Shown in pieces: positions 27,911 through 36,783 of a stretch of 64,000 nucleotides of DNA. The DNA is from Nitrosomonas sp. Is35. GTDB taxonomy: Bacteria > Pseudomonadota > Gammaproteobacteria > Burkholderiales > Nitrosomonadaceae. Under the pieces are notes generated by a model that did not search any database, was not told where the DNA came from, and was given only the letters and a program-made list of their open reading frames with translations. Location: NCBI RefSeq assembly GCF_033063295.1, contig NZ_JAWJZH010000001.1, positions 2,914,001-2,978,000 of the forward strand. The letters run 5' to 3'. Position numbers and translations under genes: made by a program. Each line of letters opens with the position of its first letter. Within the stretch, counting starts at the first letter, position 1.

Positions 27911-28440
27911 GCAGCAGTCAGAAGAAAAATAATGGGCCGGTGCGGATTATCTTGTTTAACTTTGTAGTTTAGCAAATGCACATTCTCAAAAACCAGCTCA
28001 CGTTCAAGCGCTTCGACAAAATCGAGCAGTTCGGACATGCTCTTCGCTTCACCGCTGAGACGCAGTGTCCGGCTGGCCACATTCGGCTGCAAGGATAACA
28101 AGGCGATCTCTTCCGTTGCCGCATGTTCGATAGCATCGAATAAAGTTTCCCAAGGCAAATTGATCTGATCCAGTATTGCATTGGCCTGCGTAATTTCCTT
28201 GCGGATTTCCTGGCTGAATTCTTTTATCCGCGGGGTTGACCGTGCGCGCGGCGCAGCTTTCTGCTGCTGTTGTTTCTCCAGCCGCTCGACCCGGTTTGTC
28301 CAGTGATTCACTTCTTCAGTCACCTGGCGGAATTGCAGCAGCACACCGGCAAGCACGAGCAGTCCGATCAGCAGGATGGAAAAATCGATATGCGGAACGG
28401 ATTGTCCGCGATCCGGGAACTTAAGTCTCAAGCGTGGCAT
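27892..28440 (-). CDS. PilN/GspL-C-like platform protein
   Basis: 182 residues. Transmembrane helix at about 19-37 (F-S-I-L-L-I-G-L-L-V-L-A-G-V), then a coiled coil (W-T-N-R-V-E-R-L-E-K-Q-Q-Q) and a small alpha/beta domain (A-S-R-T-L-R-L-S-G-E-A-K-S). Typical of PilN/MshI2-type partners of PilO. Overlaps the PilM-like gene upstream by 13 bp, so translation is coupled. Confidence 0.72.
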   Translation of the reverse strand: MPRLRLKFPDRGQSVPHIDFSILLIGLLVLAGVLLQFRQVTEEVNHWTNRVERLEKQQQQKAAPRARSTPRIKEFSQEIRKEITQANAILDQINLPWETLFDAIEHAATEEIALLSLQPNVASRTLRLSGEAKSMSELLDFVEALERELVFENVHLLNYKVKQDNPHRPIIFLLTAAWMQVS

Positions 28441-29261
28441 CGATTTACCCCGTCATCATCAACCGGCCCGGATGGATAATGCGGCAATACCGGTATTTTC
28501 CCGACCGGCATCGGAACAACGCACCATCCGCACTGTTCCGGCAGCGTCAAATCCGCCTGTTCCGGCGCAAACACATGAACCAGCTCAATCGCTTCCTTAC
28601 TTCCGGTCAAAATAGCTTCCTGATCCAAGGCCGCAAGCAACTCAGCCGCGACATTGTGCAAAATGCGCTGATTGCGGATGCTGTGCCAGCTTCCATTAAT
28701 CAGCACAGCCAAGCAAATACGTCCGGCTTCAATGACTGCAAAATAGGTTTTATTGCCATCCAGCAGTTTTTGCCAGCGATCATAAACAGACGCAAAATAA
28801 GGCTCGATCTCTTTAAGTGTGCAACGGCACCGCGCCGCCATCTCTTCCAGTTGCACCATCAAATCGCGCGGAATTGCGGCGCACACCGCACCGCTCAGCG
28901 GAGTCCATTCGCTCACGCTCAGCGCCCACGAATTCACCCGTTCCGCATACACTTCACGCATGCGGAAAGCGGCATAGGAGCTCACTTCTTCCGGTGTTGC
29001 GATTTCCGCTTGCGGCAGCAGGGCAACATACCGTACAAAATGATTGGATAGCGTAACACTCAATTGCGCTCCAGCCGCATCCATCAAATGTTTTTCCAAC
29101 TGCTGCACAGCGGCCTGCCAAACCAGCGCATCTTGCGCAGGCTCGCACCACACGGTAACCTTGGCTGACTGTACCGGTTTGAAACCGCGCGTTGAACGCA
29201 CCAGGTCGATTCGTCCAGGCGCCAGGAAGACCTGTATTTGATCACGCCACAATGGTGACAC
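28428..29261 (-). CDS. PilM/GspL-N-like cytoplasmic protein
   Basis: 277 residues, without a membrane helix. Position between GspE and the PilN-like gene, and the F-L-A-P-G-R-I-D-L-V start with an actin-like-fold pattern, suggest the cytoplasmic PilM/GspL component that ties the ATPase to the platform. Strong PilM motifs are not visible, so the assignment is by context. Overlaps gspE by 20 bp. Confidence 0.65.
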   Translation of the reverse strand: MSPLWRDQIQVFLAPGRIDLVRSTRGFKPVQSAKVTVWCEPAQDALVWQAAVQQLEKHLMDAAGAQLSVTLSNHFVRYVALLPQAEIATPEEVSSYAAFRMREVYAERVNSWALSVSEWTPLSGAVCAAIPRDLMVQLEEMAARCRCTLKEIEPYFASVYDRWQKLLDGNKTYFAVIEAGRICLAVLINGSWHSIRNQRILHNVAAELLAALDQEAILTGSKEAIELVHVFAPEQADLTLPEQCGWCVVPMPVGKIPVLPHYPSGPVDDDGVNRCHA

Positions 29262-30933
29262 GATTGGCCTCCTCTAAACTAGTTAATCCTTGCCTGACCA
29301 TATCCAAAGCAGCCTCCCGCAGGAATCGGGTGCCATTGTTCCTGGCTGCTTCCTTGATGCGGCGTATCGGCTCCTGCGCTACGATCAACTCACGAATCTC
29401 ATCGTTCAGAATCAGAATCTCGGCAATTGCATTTCTTCCCCGGTAACCGCTGCCACGGCACTGGCCGCAACCTCGTCCGCTACGAAACTTGAATTGATCC
29501 GCTTCGTCGATGGGAATTCCGGATTCTTCGATTAGCTTATCATCCGGGCGCTCATCGACCGAGCAGTGCGGACATAACAAACGCACCAGCCGTTGCGCGG
29601 CGATTCCGTTCAGCGCGGACACGAAACTGTAAGGATCCACGCCCATATGCGAAAACCGGCCGATGACATCAAATACGTTATTGGCGTGCACAGTGGTAAA
29701 AACCAAGTGGCCGGTCAGCGCCGCCTGGATGGCGATCTGCGCCGTTTCCGAGTCGCGAATTTCGCCCACCATGATCTTATCCGGATCGTGCCGCAGAATT
29801 GAACGCAAGCCGCGCGCAAACGTCAGTCCTTTTTTCTCATTCACCGGGATTTGCAGCACACCCGGAAGCTGATACTCGATCGGATCTTCGATGGTAATAA
29901 TTTTATCGCTGCCTTTATTCACTTCGGAAATCGCGGCGTAGAGCGATGTCGTTTTACCGCTTCCGGTCGGCCCGGTAACCAGCAGCATGCCATACGGTTC
30001 CGAACTCAGACGGCGAATACTGGCAATCGCCGTCTGATTAAAACCCAATTGGTTTAACGTCAACCCCTCAATCTGATCGGATAATGCTTGCCGGTCAAGA
30101 ATCCGCAAAACCGCATCCTCACCGAAAATACTCGGCATGATGGAAACCCGGAAATCGATCTCCCGCCCCTGGATGGAAATTTTAAAACGGCCGTCCTGCG
30201 GCACGCGGCGTTCGGCAATATCCAGCTCGGACATCACTTTAATCCGGGAAATGACTTGCTCGGCCAAGTCCGCGCCTTGTATCACGCCGATCGAGCTTAG
30301 CACGCCATCGATACGGTATTTGATCGACAGTGCGCCTGCCGTCATTTCCAAATGAATATCGCTGGCTTGAGACTTATGCGCGTCATACAAGGTGGAATGC
30401 ACCAAGCGCACCACCTGGCTGGTACCTTCATTGATGCTTTTTAACGATAAATCCTCAATACCGCTTTGTATTTTATCCAGCTCTGTGGAAGGCAGCACTT
30501 GATCCATGGCGCGCATGGTCTTTTCCTGCTGAGCAAAAAAAGCGCTCAAATCAGCGGGATGTACCAAATACCACTCCGCAGCGACAGCAAAACGTTCTTC
30601 CGCCCATGCCCGTAATTTTGTCGAGAATGGATTACTGACTGCCAGCAGATAGTCTTGTTCGCGGCGGAATAAAACACATTCATGCATCATGGCTTCGGAA
30701 AACGAAAGCACATCAAAAGCGGGACTGAGCGCGTGAATCGCTTTCATGTCCAATACCGGCATATGCAACAACTGGCCGAGCTGCTGCATAAGCTCATCGG
30801 GCGTATAACCGCCTTTTTCTTCCAGAACCTGAATGACGGAAACATTCTGTTCGAGCGCTTTTTGCTGCGCATCGGCTAGATGGTTGATCTCCATCGACGG
30901 TTTGTTTACGGTTTGTACCTGCGCTTCGATCAA
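29242..30933 (-). CDS. gspE: GspE/PilB-type assembly ATPase
   Basis: 563 residues. N-terminal GspE-II/MshEN-like domain (about 30-145), then the secretion ATPase: Walker A G-P-T-G-S-G-K-T at 321-328, Asp box near 350 (I-T-I-E-D-P), Walker B I-M-V-G-E-I-R-D at 387-394, His box T-T-V-H-A-N. A C4 zinc finger is formed by C454, C457, C489 and C492, usual for GspE/PilB. Powers pseudopilus assembly. Overlaps gspF by 4 bp. Confidence 0.94.
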   Translation of the reverse strand: MIEAQVQTVNKPSMEINHLADAQQKALEQNVSVIQVLEEKGGYTPDELMQQLGQLLHMPVLDMKAIHALSPAFDVLSFSEAMMHECVLFRREQDYLLAVSNPFSTKLRAWAEERFAVAAEWYLVHPADLSAFFAQQEKTMRAMDQVLPSTELDKIQSGIEDLSLKSINEGTSQVVRLVHSTLYDAHKSQASDIHLEMTAGALSIKYRIDGVLSSIGVIQGADLAEQVISRIKVMSELDIAERRVPQDGRFKISIQGREIDFRVSIMPSIFGEDAVLRILDRQALSDQIEGLTLNQLGFNQTAIASIRRLSSEPYGMLLVTGPTGSGKTTSLYAAISEVNKGSDKIITIEDPIEYQLPGVLQIPVNEKKGLTFARGLRSILRHDPDKIMVGEIRDSETAQIAIQAALTGHLVFTTVHANNVFDVIGRFSHMGVDPYSFVSALNGIAAQRLVRLLCPHCSVDERPDDKLIEESGIPIDEADQFKFRSGRGCGQCRGSGYRGRNAIAEILILNDEIRELIVAQEPIRRIKEAARNNGTRFLREAALDMVRQGLTSLEEANRVTIVA

Positions 30934-32114
30934 TTGATACTTCCCGCCAATTCAAATATGGGCATATACATGAGAATAATAATCCCGCCGATCACAATAC
31001 CGATGACCGCCATCAGCAATGGCTCTATCAATTTGGTTGTCCATTCGACCCAACGCGCAATTTCCTCATCGTGAAAATTACCGATCCGTTCCATCATATC
31101 GCCCATTAAACCCGTTCTCTCACCCACGCGGAGCATACGATTGCCCACTGCTGTCGTCAGTCCTTCCAATTCCATCGCGCTGGAAATCGTTCTGCCTTCG
31201 CGGATATGCTTAGCCGCGGCTGCAACTTTGGGGCGGAAATGCGCTTGCAATAAACCGCTGACCATGTCCAGCGCTTGCGTGATGGGAATACCGCCGCGCA
31301 GCAGCATACCCAACGTCTTGTAGAAGCGCGCCAGCTGATACACTCGCATGCGTTCGCCGATCGCCGGAATGCGCCACAGGAGCTGCATGACACTGGCACG
31401 AAAGGTTGACCGGCTAACTGTATACCCTGTCGCAATCAACAGCGCCAGCGCAGCAATGGCCAATTCCCAGCCGCGTTCATGAACGAATTGGCCCCATTTA
31501 ATCAGCAACAACGAAAGCCAAGGCAAATCGCTGCCCATATCATCATAAATTGCACTAAATTTAGGTACCACAAAAACCATCAGAAAAATCGACACCAGAA
31601 AACCGATCACCAATAACAGCACCGGATAAATCGACGCGCCAACGAGTTTTTTGCGCACAAACTCCATCTGTGTCTGATAGGTGATAAAACGGGTCAGCGC
31701 TTCCGCAAGATCGCCGGTCCGTTCGCTGGCGCGGACCGTGGCGATATAGAGCGGCGGAAATGCTTGCGGAAATTCTTGCAGCGCTTGTGAGAATGTCACA
31801 CCCTCATACAATCGATCCAAGATATTCTGGATAATTTTACGGTTACTACTATCCTGCTCTTTCTCGAGCAGCGTTTCGATGCTCTCGACCAAACTTAAAC
31901 CGGCAATCTGCAATGACAGCAATTCCTGGCTGAAGTGAACCAGCGGAAAATGGCTCTTCGCTTTTAGCGAAAAACCCGAGAAGCTGCGCCGTATGCTTAG
32001 AACCATACCGCCTTGTTCAACCACCTGGCGGCGAGCTTCTTCCTCGCTGTTCGCTTCCAGTTCAAGATGCACGGTGCCTTGCCCGGACATGACGGCTTTC
32101 ACTTCATAACGCAT
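30930..32114 (-). CDS. gspF: GspF/PilC-type inner-membrane platform protein
   Basis: 394 residues with two T2SSF repeats, about 60-185 (F-S-Q-E-L-L-S-L-Q-I-A-G-L) and 260-385 (Y-Q-L-A-R-F-Y-K-T-L-G-M-L-L-R-G-G-I-P), each followed by hydrophobic helices; three to four transmembrane segments in all. The G-E-R-T-G-L-M-G-D-M-M motif lies in the second repeat. Forms the base on which the pseudopilus is built. Confidence 0.93.
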   Translation of the reverse strand: MRYEVKAVMSGQGTVHLELEANSEEEARRQVVEQGGMVLSIRRSFSGFSLKAKSHFPLVHFSQELLSLQIAGLSLVESIETLLEKEQDSSNRKIIQNILDRLYEGVTFSQALQEFPQAFPPLYIATVRASERTGDLAEALTRFITYQTQMEFVRKKLVGASIYPVLLLVIGFLVSIFLMVFVVPKFSAIYDDMGSDLPWLSLLLIKWGQFVHERGWELAIAALALLIATGYTVSRSTFRASVMQLLWRIPAIGERMRVYQLARFYKTLGMLLRGGIPITQALDMVSGLLQAHFRPKVAAAAKHIREGRTISSAMELEGLTTAVGNRMLRVGERTGLMGDMMERIGNFHDEEIARWVEWTTKLIEPLLMAVIGIVIGGIIILMYMPIFELAGSIN

Positions 32115-32123
32115 GCGCGGAAT

Positions 32124-32558
32124 TTACCAGTTGGTAATATCAGCCGCCTCACCCTCACCGCCAGGCTGTCCATCCTTGCCGTAAGAGAGCAAATCAAACT
32201 CGGAACGTTCACCCGGATACTTGTACACATACGGGCGGCCCCAGGGATCGGCTGGCGGCAGCTTGGACAGGTAAGGCCCTTGCCAGCGCGCCTCATTATT
32301 GGGGCGCGTAACCAGCGCGGTCAAGCCTTGCTCCGTGCCCGGATAGCTCCCCACATCCAAACGGTATTGATGCAACGCCTTTTCCAGTGCATCGATTTGC
32401 GCTTGCGCCATTTTTATTTCCGATTTGCCGACTTGCGAAAAGTACTTAGGCCCGACATAGGCAGCCAGCAAACCGATGATAACCATGACCACGAGTAATT
32501 CGAGCAGTGTGAAGCCGCGTACTGCTTTTGCCTTTTGTTGCTCAACCAATTGCACCAT
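32124..32558 (-). CDS. gspG: Major pseudopilin GspG
   Basis: 144 residues, the classic size. Prepilin site R-G|F-T-L-L-E-L-L-V-V-M with Glu +5. G-S-Y-P-G-T-E-Q-G-L-T-A-L in the head and the calcium-binding C-terminal loop S-Y-G-K-D-G-Q-P-G-G-E-G-E-A-A-D-I are both diagnostic of GspG. GAGGA precedes the ATG. First gene of the operon G-F-E-M-N-O-P-D-pseudopilin x3. No prepilin peptidase is encoded here, so PilD must be supplied from elsewhere. Confidence 0.95.
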   Translation of the reverse strand: MVQLVEQQKAKAVRGFTLLELLVVMVIIGLLAAYVGPKYFSQVGKSEIKMAQAQIDALEKALHQYRLDVGSYPGTEQGLTALVTRPNNEARWQGPYLSKLPPADPWGRPYVYKYPGERSEFDLLSYGKDGQPGGEGEAADITNW

Positions 32559-32701
32559 ATTTGTCCTCTAACAAAAAATACTGATCTCTAATGGATTAGC
32601 CTATCAATTCAGCTTCAAATCTTGTATGGTAAGTTGCCCGTATGACAGGGTCAAGACGGAATATCACACCTGTACTGCGGAATTCCGGCAATTCAGCAGC
32701 C

Positions 32702-33385
32702 TTAGCGCCGGAGAATCGCCCACCACCGGCCGATATTGAGTAGCGCCATGAGCGAAGCGGATACATAAGTCCACGCTGCGGCGCGCAGAATCCTGCGTGC
32801 ATGCGGCTCGTCACCTTGAATGAGATACTTGCCTTGCTCCAGCATGGGTAACGCCCGGGCGAAACTGGCATGCAATTCCATCGGCAGCGTCACCATATGC
32901 ACGACTACTGCGCTCCCCAACGTCAACAAGCCACCAGCAAGAAACAGAGCACCCGCTACCGGTGCACGCAGGCCCACTGCGACAATTGGTGCGATCATCA
33001 AAATCACCGCGCCTAACTTTTCCGCCGGAGCGGCTATTTGCACCAGGCGGGTCCGCCATTTTAGCGGCAAGTAACCATCGCGGTCCTGGATGGCGTGCCC
33101 AACTTCATGCGCCGCAACCGTAATTGCCGTGAGCGATTTGCCATTAAATTTATCCGCGGTCAGACGCACTGCTTTTGCGATCGGATCATAGTGATCACCC
33201 TGTTCCGTCACTTCGACCTTCACCGTCTGCAAATTGGCCCAATCGAGCAAAATACGCGCCAGCTCAGCGCCGGTACCCGGATAACGATCTTCAGGATGGC
33301 TGTATTTTGCCAGGGTGTGCTTAACCCAGTAAGACGGGCCCACAATGAGCGCAGCGATAACGATAACAAGTATTAAATAAAGCAT
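32702..33385 (-). CDS. YugP-like membrane zinc metallopeptidase
   Basis: 227 residues. H-E-V-G-H (about residues 93-97, inside V-A-A-H-E-V-G-H-A-I-Q-D) is the zinc-binding HExxH. Membrane helices are at the N-terminus (1-17), about 121-140 and 143-165, with another hydrophobic stretch near the C-terminus. This fits the Zn_peptidase_2/YugP family of unknown substrate. The A-R-I-L-L-D and L-T-A-D-K-F-N segments also fit. It lies 143 bp upstream of gspG on the same strand and might be transcribed with it. Confidence 0.85.
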   Translation of the reverse strand: MLYLILVIVIAALIVGPSYWVKHTLAKYSHPEDRYPGTGAELARILLDWANLQTVKVEVTEQGDHYDPIAKAVRLTADKFNGKSLTAITVAAHEVGHAIQDRDGYLPLKWRTRLVQIAAPAEKLGAVILMIAPIVAVGLRAPVAGALFLAGGLLTLGSAVVVHMVTLPMELHASFARALPMLEQGKYLIQGDEPHARRILRAAAWTYVSASLMALLNIGRWWAILRR

Positions 33386-33558
33386 AGACTTGAGATATCA
33401 GCACGAATAATTGGTTCCACACAAGACCTGCCCGCCATTTCATATACGCCCGGAAATATCTCTTGTTAATCAAGTATCAGGAGAATACTACTGAATTATA
33501 CCGCTTGCTTCAAAGATAAACTCAGAAATAAAGTATCGCATTGAGTTACTGAGACTAC

Positions 33559-33585
33559 CGGTAAATCGATTATTTCGATTTACCG
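33559..33585. repeat. Perfect inverted repeat downstream of cysB
   Basis: An 11-bp stem (CGGTAAATCGA/TCGATTTACCG) with a 5-nt loop, 65 bp beyond the cysB stop. No T-run follows on either strand, so it is a hairpin of unproven function, perhaps a rho-assisted 3' end. The rest of 33386-33649 shows no ORF. Confidence 0.6.
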
Positions 33586-33649
33586 ATCAGCACAATCAAA
33601 TGGCGTCATTTATTTGATCAATCGGATCAAACCTATCGCCAGCCCTATT

Positions 33650-34585
33650 TTATTCAGCATCAATCAATGGTTTAACGCCGGAACGAATGATCGATTCAGT
33701 CAATGTTGGAATACAAAGCTCAATAAACCGGTACGCATAGCTACGCAGATAATGATTACGCCGCACCGAAACAAACGTGGTATTCATTTCAAACAGGTAT
33801 TCACTTTCAAGCTTGACTAATGTTTCATCTCTCCTGGGAGAAAATGCCACAGAAGCAATAATGCCGATACCCAATCCCAACTTTACGTAAGTTTTAATCA
33901 CGTCAGCATCCAAAGCGGACATAGCGATATCCGGTATTAATCCTGCCTTGGCAAATACTTGATCGATACGGGACCGCCCGGTTAAACCTTGGTGGTAGGT
34001 AATTATCGGAAACTCAGCAATGGCTTCCAGCGTAAGCGGCTGTAGCGATTGCAAAGGGTGCCCCGCAGGAACGATGACTGTATGCTGCCACGTATAATAG
34101 GGAAAAGACACTAAATCAGCCGCATTCTCCAACGCTTCCGTCGCTATGCCGATATCGGCCTCGCCGTTGATCAGCATTGATAATATCTCCCCTGGCCTGG
34201 ATTCATGAAGTATCAGCTGAACTTTGGGAAATATTTTCTTGAACTCTGTCACCACGGGCGGTAACGCATATTGTGCTTGCGTATGCGTAGTCGCGATAAT
34301 TAATTGCCCTTGATCATAGCTGCTGAATTGCTCGGCCAAACGCTTGATATTTTTGGTGTCGAATAAAATGCGCTCGACAATTTTCACCAATTCCTTGCCG
34401 GGTTCTGTCAGACCAATCAGCCGCTTCCCCTTACGAATGAAGAGTTCAATATTCAATTCGTCTTCGAGATCCTTGATATGCTTACTCACACCGGATTGTG
34501 ATGTAAACAAAGCATTGGCTACCTCGGTCAGATTATAATTCTGCCGGACCGTTTCATTAATAATTCGAAGTTGTTGGAAATTCAT
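33650..34585 (-). CDS. cysB: CysB-type LysR regulator of sulfur assimilation
   Basis: 311 residues. HTH at about 1-60 with L-F-T-S-Q-S-G-V-S-K-H-I-K-D-L-E, diagnostic for CysB/Cbl. In the effector domain T-T-H-T-Q-A-Q-Y-A-L-P and T-Y-H-Q-G-L-T-G-R-S-R-I-D match the ligand-binding residues for sulfate/acetylserine-type effectors. Length is near the usual 313-324. CysB and Cbl cannot be separated with certainty here. No cys genes are adjacent. Confidence 0.9.
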   Translation of the reverse strand: MNFQQLRIINETVRQNYNLTEVANALFTSQSGVSKHIKDLEDELNIELFIRKGKRLIGLTEPGKELVKIVERILFDTKNIKRLAEQFSSYDQGQLIIATTHTQAQYALPPVVTEFKKIFPKVQLILHESRPGEILSMLINGEADIGIATEALENAADLVSFPYYTWQHTVIVPAGHPLQSLQPLTLEAIAEFPIITYHQGLTGRSRIDQVFAKAGLIPDIAMSALDADVIKTYVKLGLGIGIIASVAFSPRRDETLVKLESEYLFEMNTTFVSVRRNHYLRSYAYRFIELCIPTLTESIIRSGVKPLIDAE

Positions 34586-34799
34586 TTCCTATCTCTCAGC
34601 TATTTAATCATCAACATGCATGCGATTTCCGCAGTAAGCGGCTTCGTGTATTCCGGCAAATCATCCATCGAGTCATCGAACAAGCCGGAAAGCAGGAATT
34701 CGCACCGGAAAAATCAACCAGTAAGTGTTTCCACAAACACAGTATGGCATGCGGTATTTAGCAAACATTGCAGCGTCTCCGGAAAACCAGGACGTGCCG

Positions 34800-35170
34800 T
34801 TTGCTGCTATCACAAAAAACTACCCGGAGGGATTGGCTCACTTCGATACCAAACGCTTACCACGGCTCAAAAGCGGAATAAGGCATTCTGCGGCGATACC
34901 GCCTGCTATGGCCATCGATGATTTATCCCGGGCATTGTACGACGCTATCCGGCCAGACAAAACACCGGATTCCGCAGCCGCCTTCTTAAACCAAGTTATC
35001 ACAGAATATCTTTATGCGACGGCATCGTATTTATTCTGACAAGGGTACGGAATACAAATACAAAAGCATGCTTCAGCATGCACTTGTTTATTTTTGCACA
35101 ACCAATGAGATTTATTCGGGTACGGTGGTCTTAAACCCATGGCAAGATCGAGCGGGTTATCGGAAAAATC
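34800..35170 (+). pseudogene. Decayed IS481-family transposase
   Basis: Pieces of an integrase-like DDE transposase occur in three frames. Frame one has P-E-G-L-A-H-F-D-T-K-R-L-P-R (first Asp) and A-I-D-D-L-S-R-A-L-Y followed by P-D-K-T-P-D-S-A-A-A-F-L (the I-D-D-x-S-R block). After a shift near 35025 comes I-Y-S-D-K-G-T-E-Y-K (second Asp; N changed to K). After another shift near 35130 comes H-G-K-I-E-R-V-I-G-K, the usual T-N-G-K-x-E-R. At least two frameshifts and a missing N-terminus make it inactive. No terminal repeats were found. Confidence 0.75.
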
Positions 35171-35234
35171 AGGGATATGTGGCATAAAAACTATTTTGGC
35201 ATTACGAAATGAAAGTAAGATCGCTTGAATAACA

Positions 35235-35263
35235 GCAGGCGCCTGTGTTACCAGAGCGCCTGC
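35235..35263 (-). terminator. Candidate terminator of the PBP-like gene
   Basis: GCAGGCGC and GCGCCTGC form an 8-bp GC-rich stem with a 13-nt loop, 20 bp past the stop of the minus-strand gene. The following minus-strand bases TGTTATTC are only moderately T-rich. Confidence 0.45.
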
Positions 35264-35282
35264 CGAAATAACTTCAGCTTGA

Positions 35283-36656
35283 TTACGGTGCAGGTGGTTC
35301 AACCAGTTGCAATGGCGCGGTGGAATTACCGAAACGTGTTCCATGAGCACGGAATGCATCCAGTGTTGCATTGCCGGTTTCGGGAAACTCGGCCGGATCA
35401 AGCACTGTGCCTGCTACGGTTGTAATCACCGCAGGGTCTTTCGCTTTATTGATGAATGCGTTAGCCAGCGCGAGTTGGTCGCCGGTCACGCTTTTACGTA
35501 AGTTGACCGAAGCCTGGAAGAAATAATCGTACTGGCCTGAAATCGCTTGTTGCTTGTCGAAAGCAGTACCGGCCGGATTTGTAGCTCTTGCGCCGTTAAT
35601 GGCCACGAATCGCCATTTGCTTGTTACGGATGGCGCGTTTTCCAAGCCTAGAATACCGATTCCATAAGCGCCTTTGTTGAATACATTGTCAAGCGCACCG
35701 GGCACGTTGCCTGCGCTGGGTTCGGTACGCACGGCATATGCGGCAAAATTAACAATATCGCCAATACCGGCTTCGGCCCCTTGGTTTGCCGGAGAAATGG
35801 CGCCGCTAAACGCCGATCCACCCGGATTATTCAGGAAATACTGATTTGCGGCTGCCTTAGCACCAGAACCGGCATTGCGGTCAATCAGTATGACCGGCTT
35901 GTCCAGCGCTTCCAGACCCTGCACTTGAGTCCAATTCGTGATGGTACCCGAGAGAATACCGGCAATTTCGGCTTTACTCAGTCCATTATCCAAGCTGGCT
36001 GGGCGGTGACCGGCCAGCGTTGCTGCCACGAGAGCGTCGGCGAGATTGTTTGTTGCGGCAATCCCGTTCACCACGTTATAAAGCGGCGTTTGAACTAATT
36101 GAGCTAATTGGCCAGCAGTCAGCGCGCTGGCGCCAGCAGGCAGATTCGAACCGGTAAAAATCGCCAGCTCCAGATTTGCCAAACCAACGGCCGGTCTTTG
36201 ACCCGGTACAAAAGTTGATAAATTGGTAATCTTGAAAGTTGGGTTTGCGAGACCGGTGGAGGTTATATTGTTTTGAATCTGATAGTAATTGGTCAACGGT
36301 GGATTCGGTGTAACCAGCGGAGCGATTCCGTTAGCGAACACGCCACCCAGGGAACGATAAGCAACGATCCAGTTCTGACCCGCCAGACTGCCTACCGATA
36401 CGGTACCGGCTACTGCGCGGAACGATCTGCCCTTGGCGGGAGGAGCGCCGGTATCATCAGTAATGTATGACACTGAACCTGCGGTGAACAGTTTGGAGGC
36501 TATGGTTTCAAATACACCGTTTTGCTCCGCGCCACCACCGACATAGAGAACGTGTGCAGGCGGTATTGCGTTGATTTCATCCACACTGAGGGCGTAGGCC
36601 TGAGTGGATAACATCATGCTGAGAGACGCGATAATATGTCCGAATTTCAGTTTCAT
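35283..36656 (-). CDS. Secreted PBP-like (PstS-type) substrate-binding domain protein
   Basis: 457 residues from the ATG at 36656, which has AAGGAA seven bases upstream; an in-frame start 33 codons earlier lacks this. A signal peptide ends T-Q-A-Y-A. The G-I-L-S-G-T-I-T-N-W-T-Q segment and R-N-A-G-S-G-A-K resemble the phosphate-binding PstS/PBP-like-2 fold (I-F-x-G-x-I-x-x-W and R-x-x-x-S-G). The protein is about 100 residues longer than PstS and has no ABC genes beside it, so it is more likely a stand-alone exported binding protein. Downstream of the PEP-CTERM gene on the same strand. Confidence 0.7.
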   Translation of the reverse strand: MKLKFGHIIASLSMMLSTQAYALSVDEINAIPPAHVLYVGGGAEQNGVFETIASKLFTAGSVSYITDDTGAPPAKGRSFRAVAGTVSVGSLAGQNWIVAYRSLGGVFANGIAPLVTPNPPLTNYYQIQNNITSTGLANPTFKITNLSTFVPGQRPAVGLANLELAIFTGSNLPAGASALTAGQLAQLVQTPLYNVVNGIAATNNLADALVAATLAGHRPASLDNGLSKAEIAGILSGTITNWTQVQGLEALDKPVILIDRNAGSGAKAAANQYFLNNPGGSAFSGAISPANQGAEAGIGDIVNFAAYAVRTEPSAGNVPGALDNVFNKGAYGIGILGLENAPSVTSKWRFVAINGARATNPAGTAFDKQQAISGQYDYFFQASVNLRKSVTGDQLALANAFINKAKDPAVITTVAGTVLDPAEFPETGNATLDAFRAHGTRFGNSTAPLQLVEPPAP

Positions 36657-36783
36657 TTTAATATTCCTTAAAAATGAGTTATGCACCGGGTGATTTTGCA
36701 GTTTTTCAGACAAAATCACCCTCACACCGGCATCCACGGATACCAGTTTCTTCAATAAAACGGAGTAATGCGCTGCGGAGAAA

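Noticed and set aside
35012..35401. Minus-strand ORF of 129 codons overlapping the PBP-like gene end
   Set aside because: Its first part is out of frame with the PBP-like gene and the rest is antisense to the IS481 remnant; no coding features.
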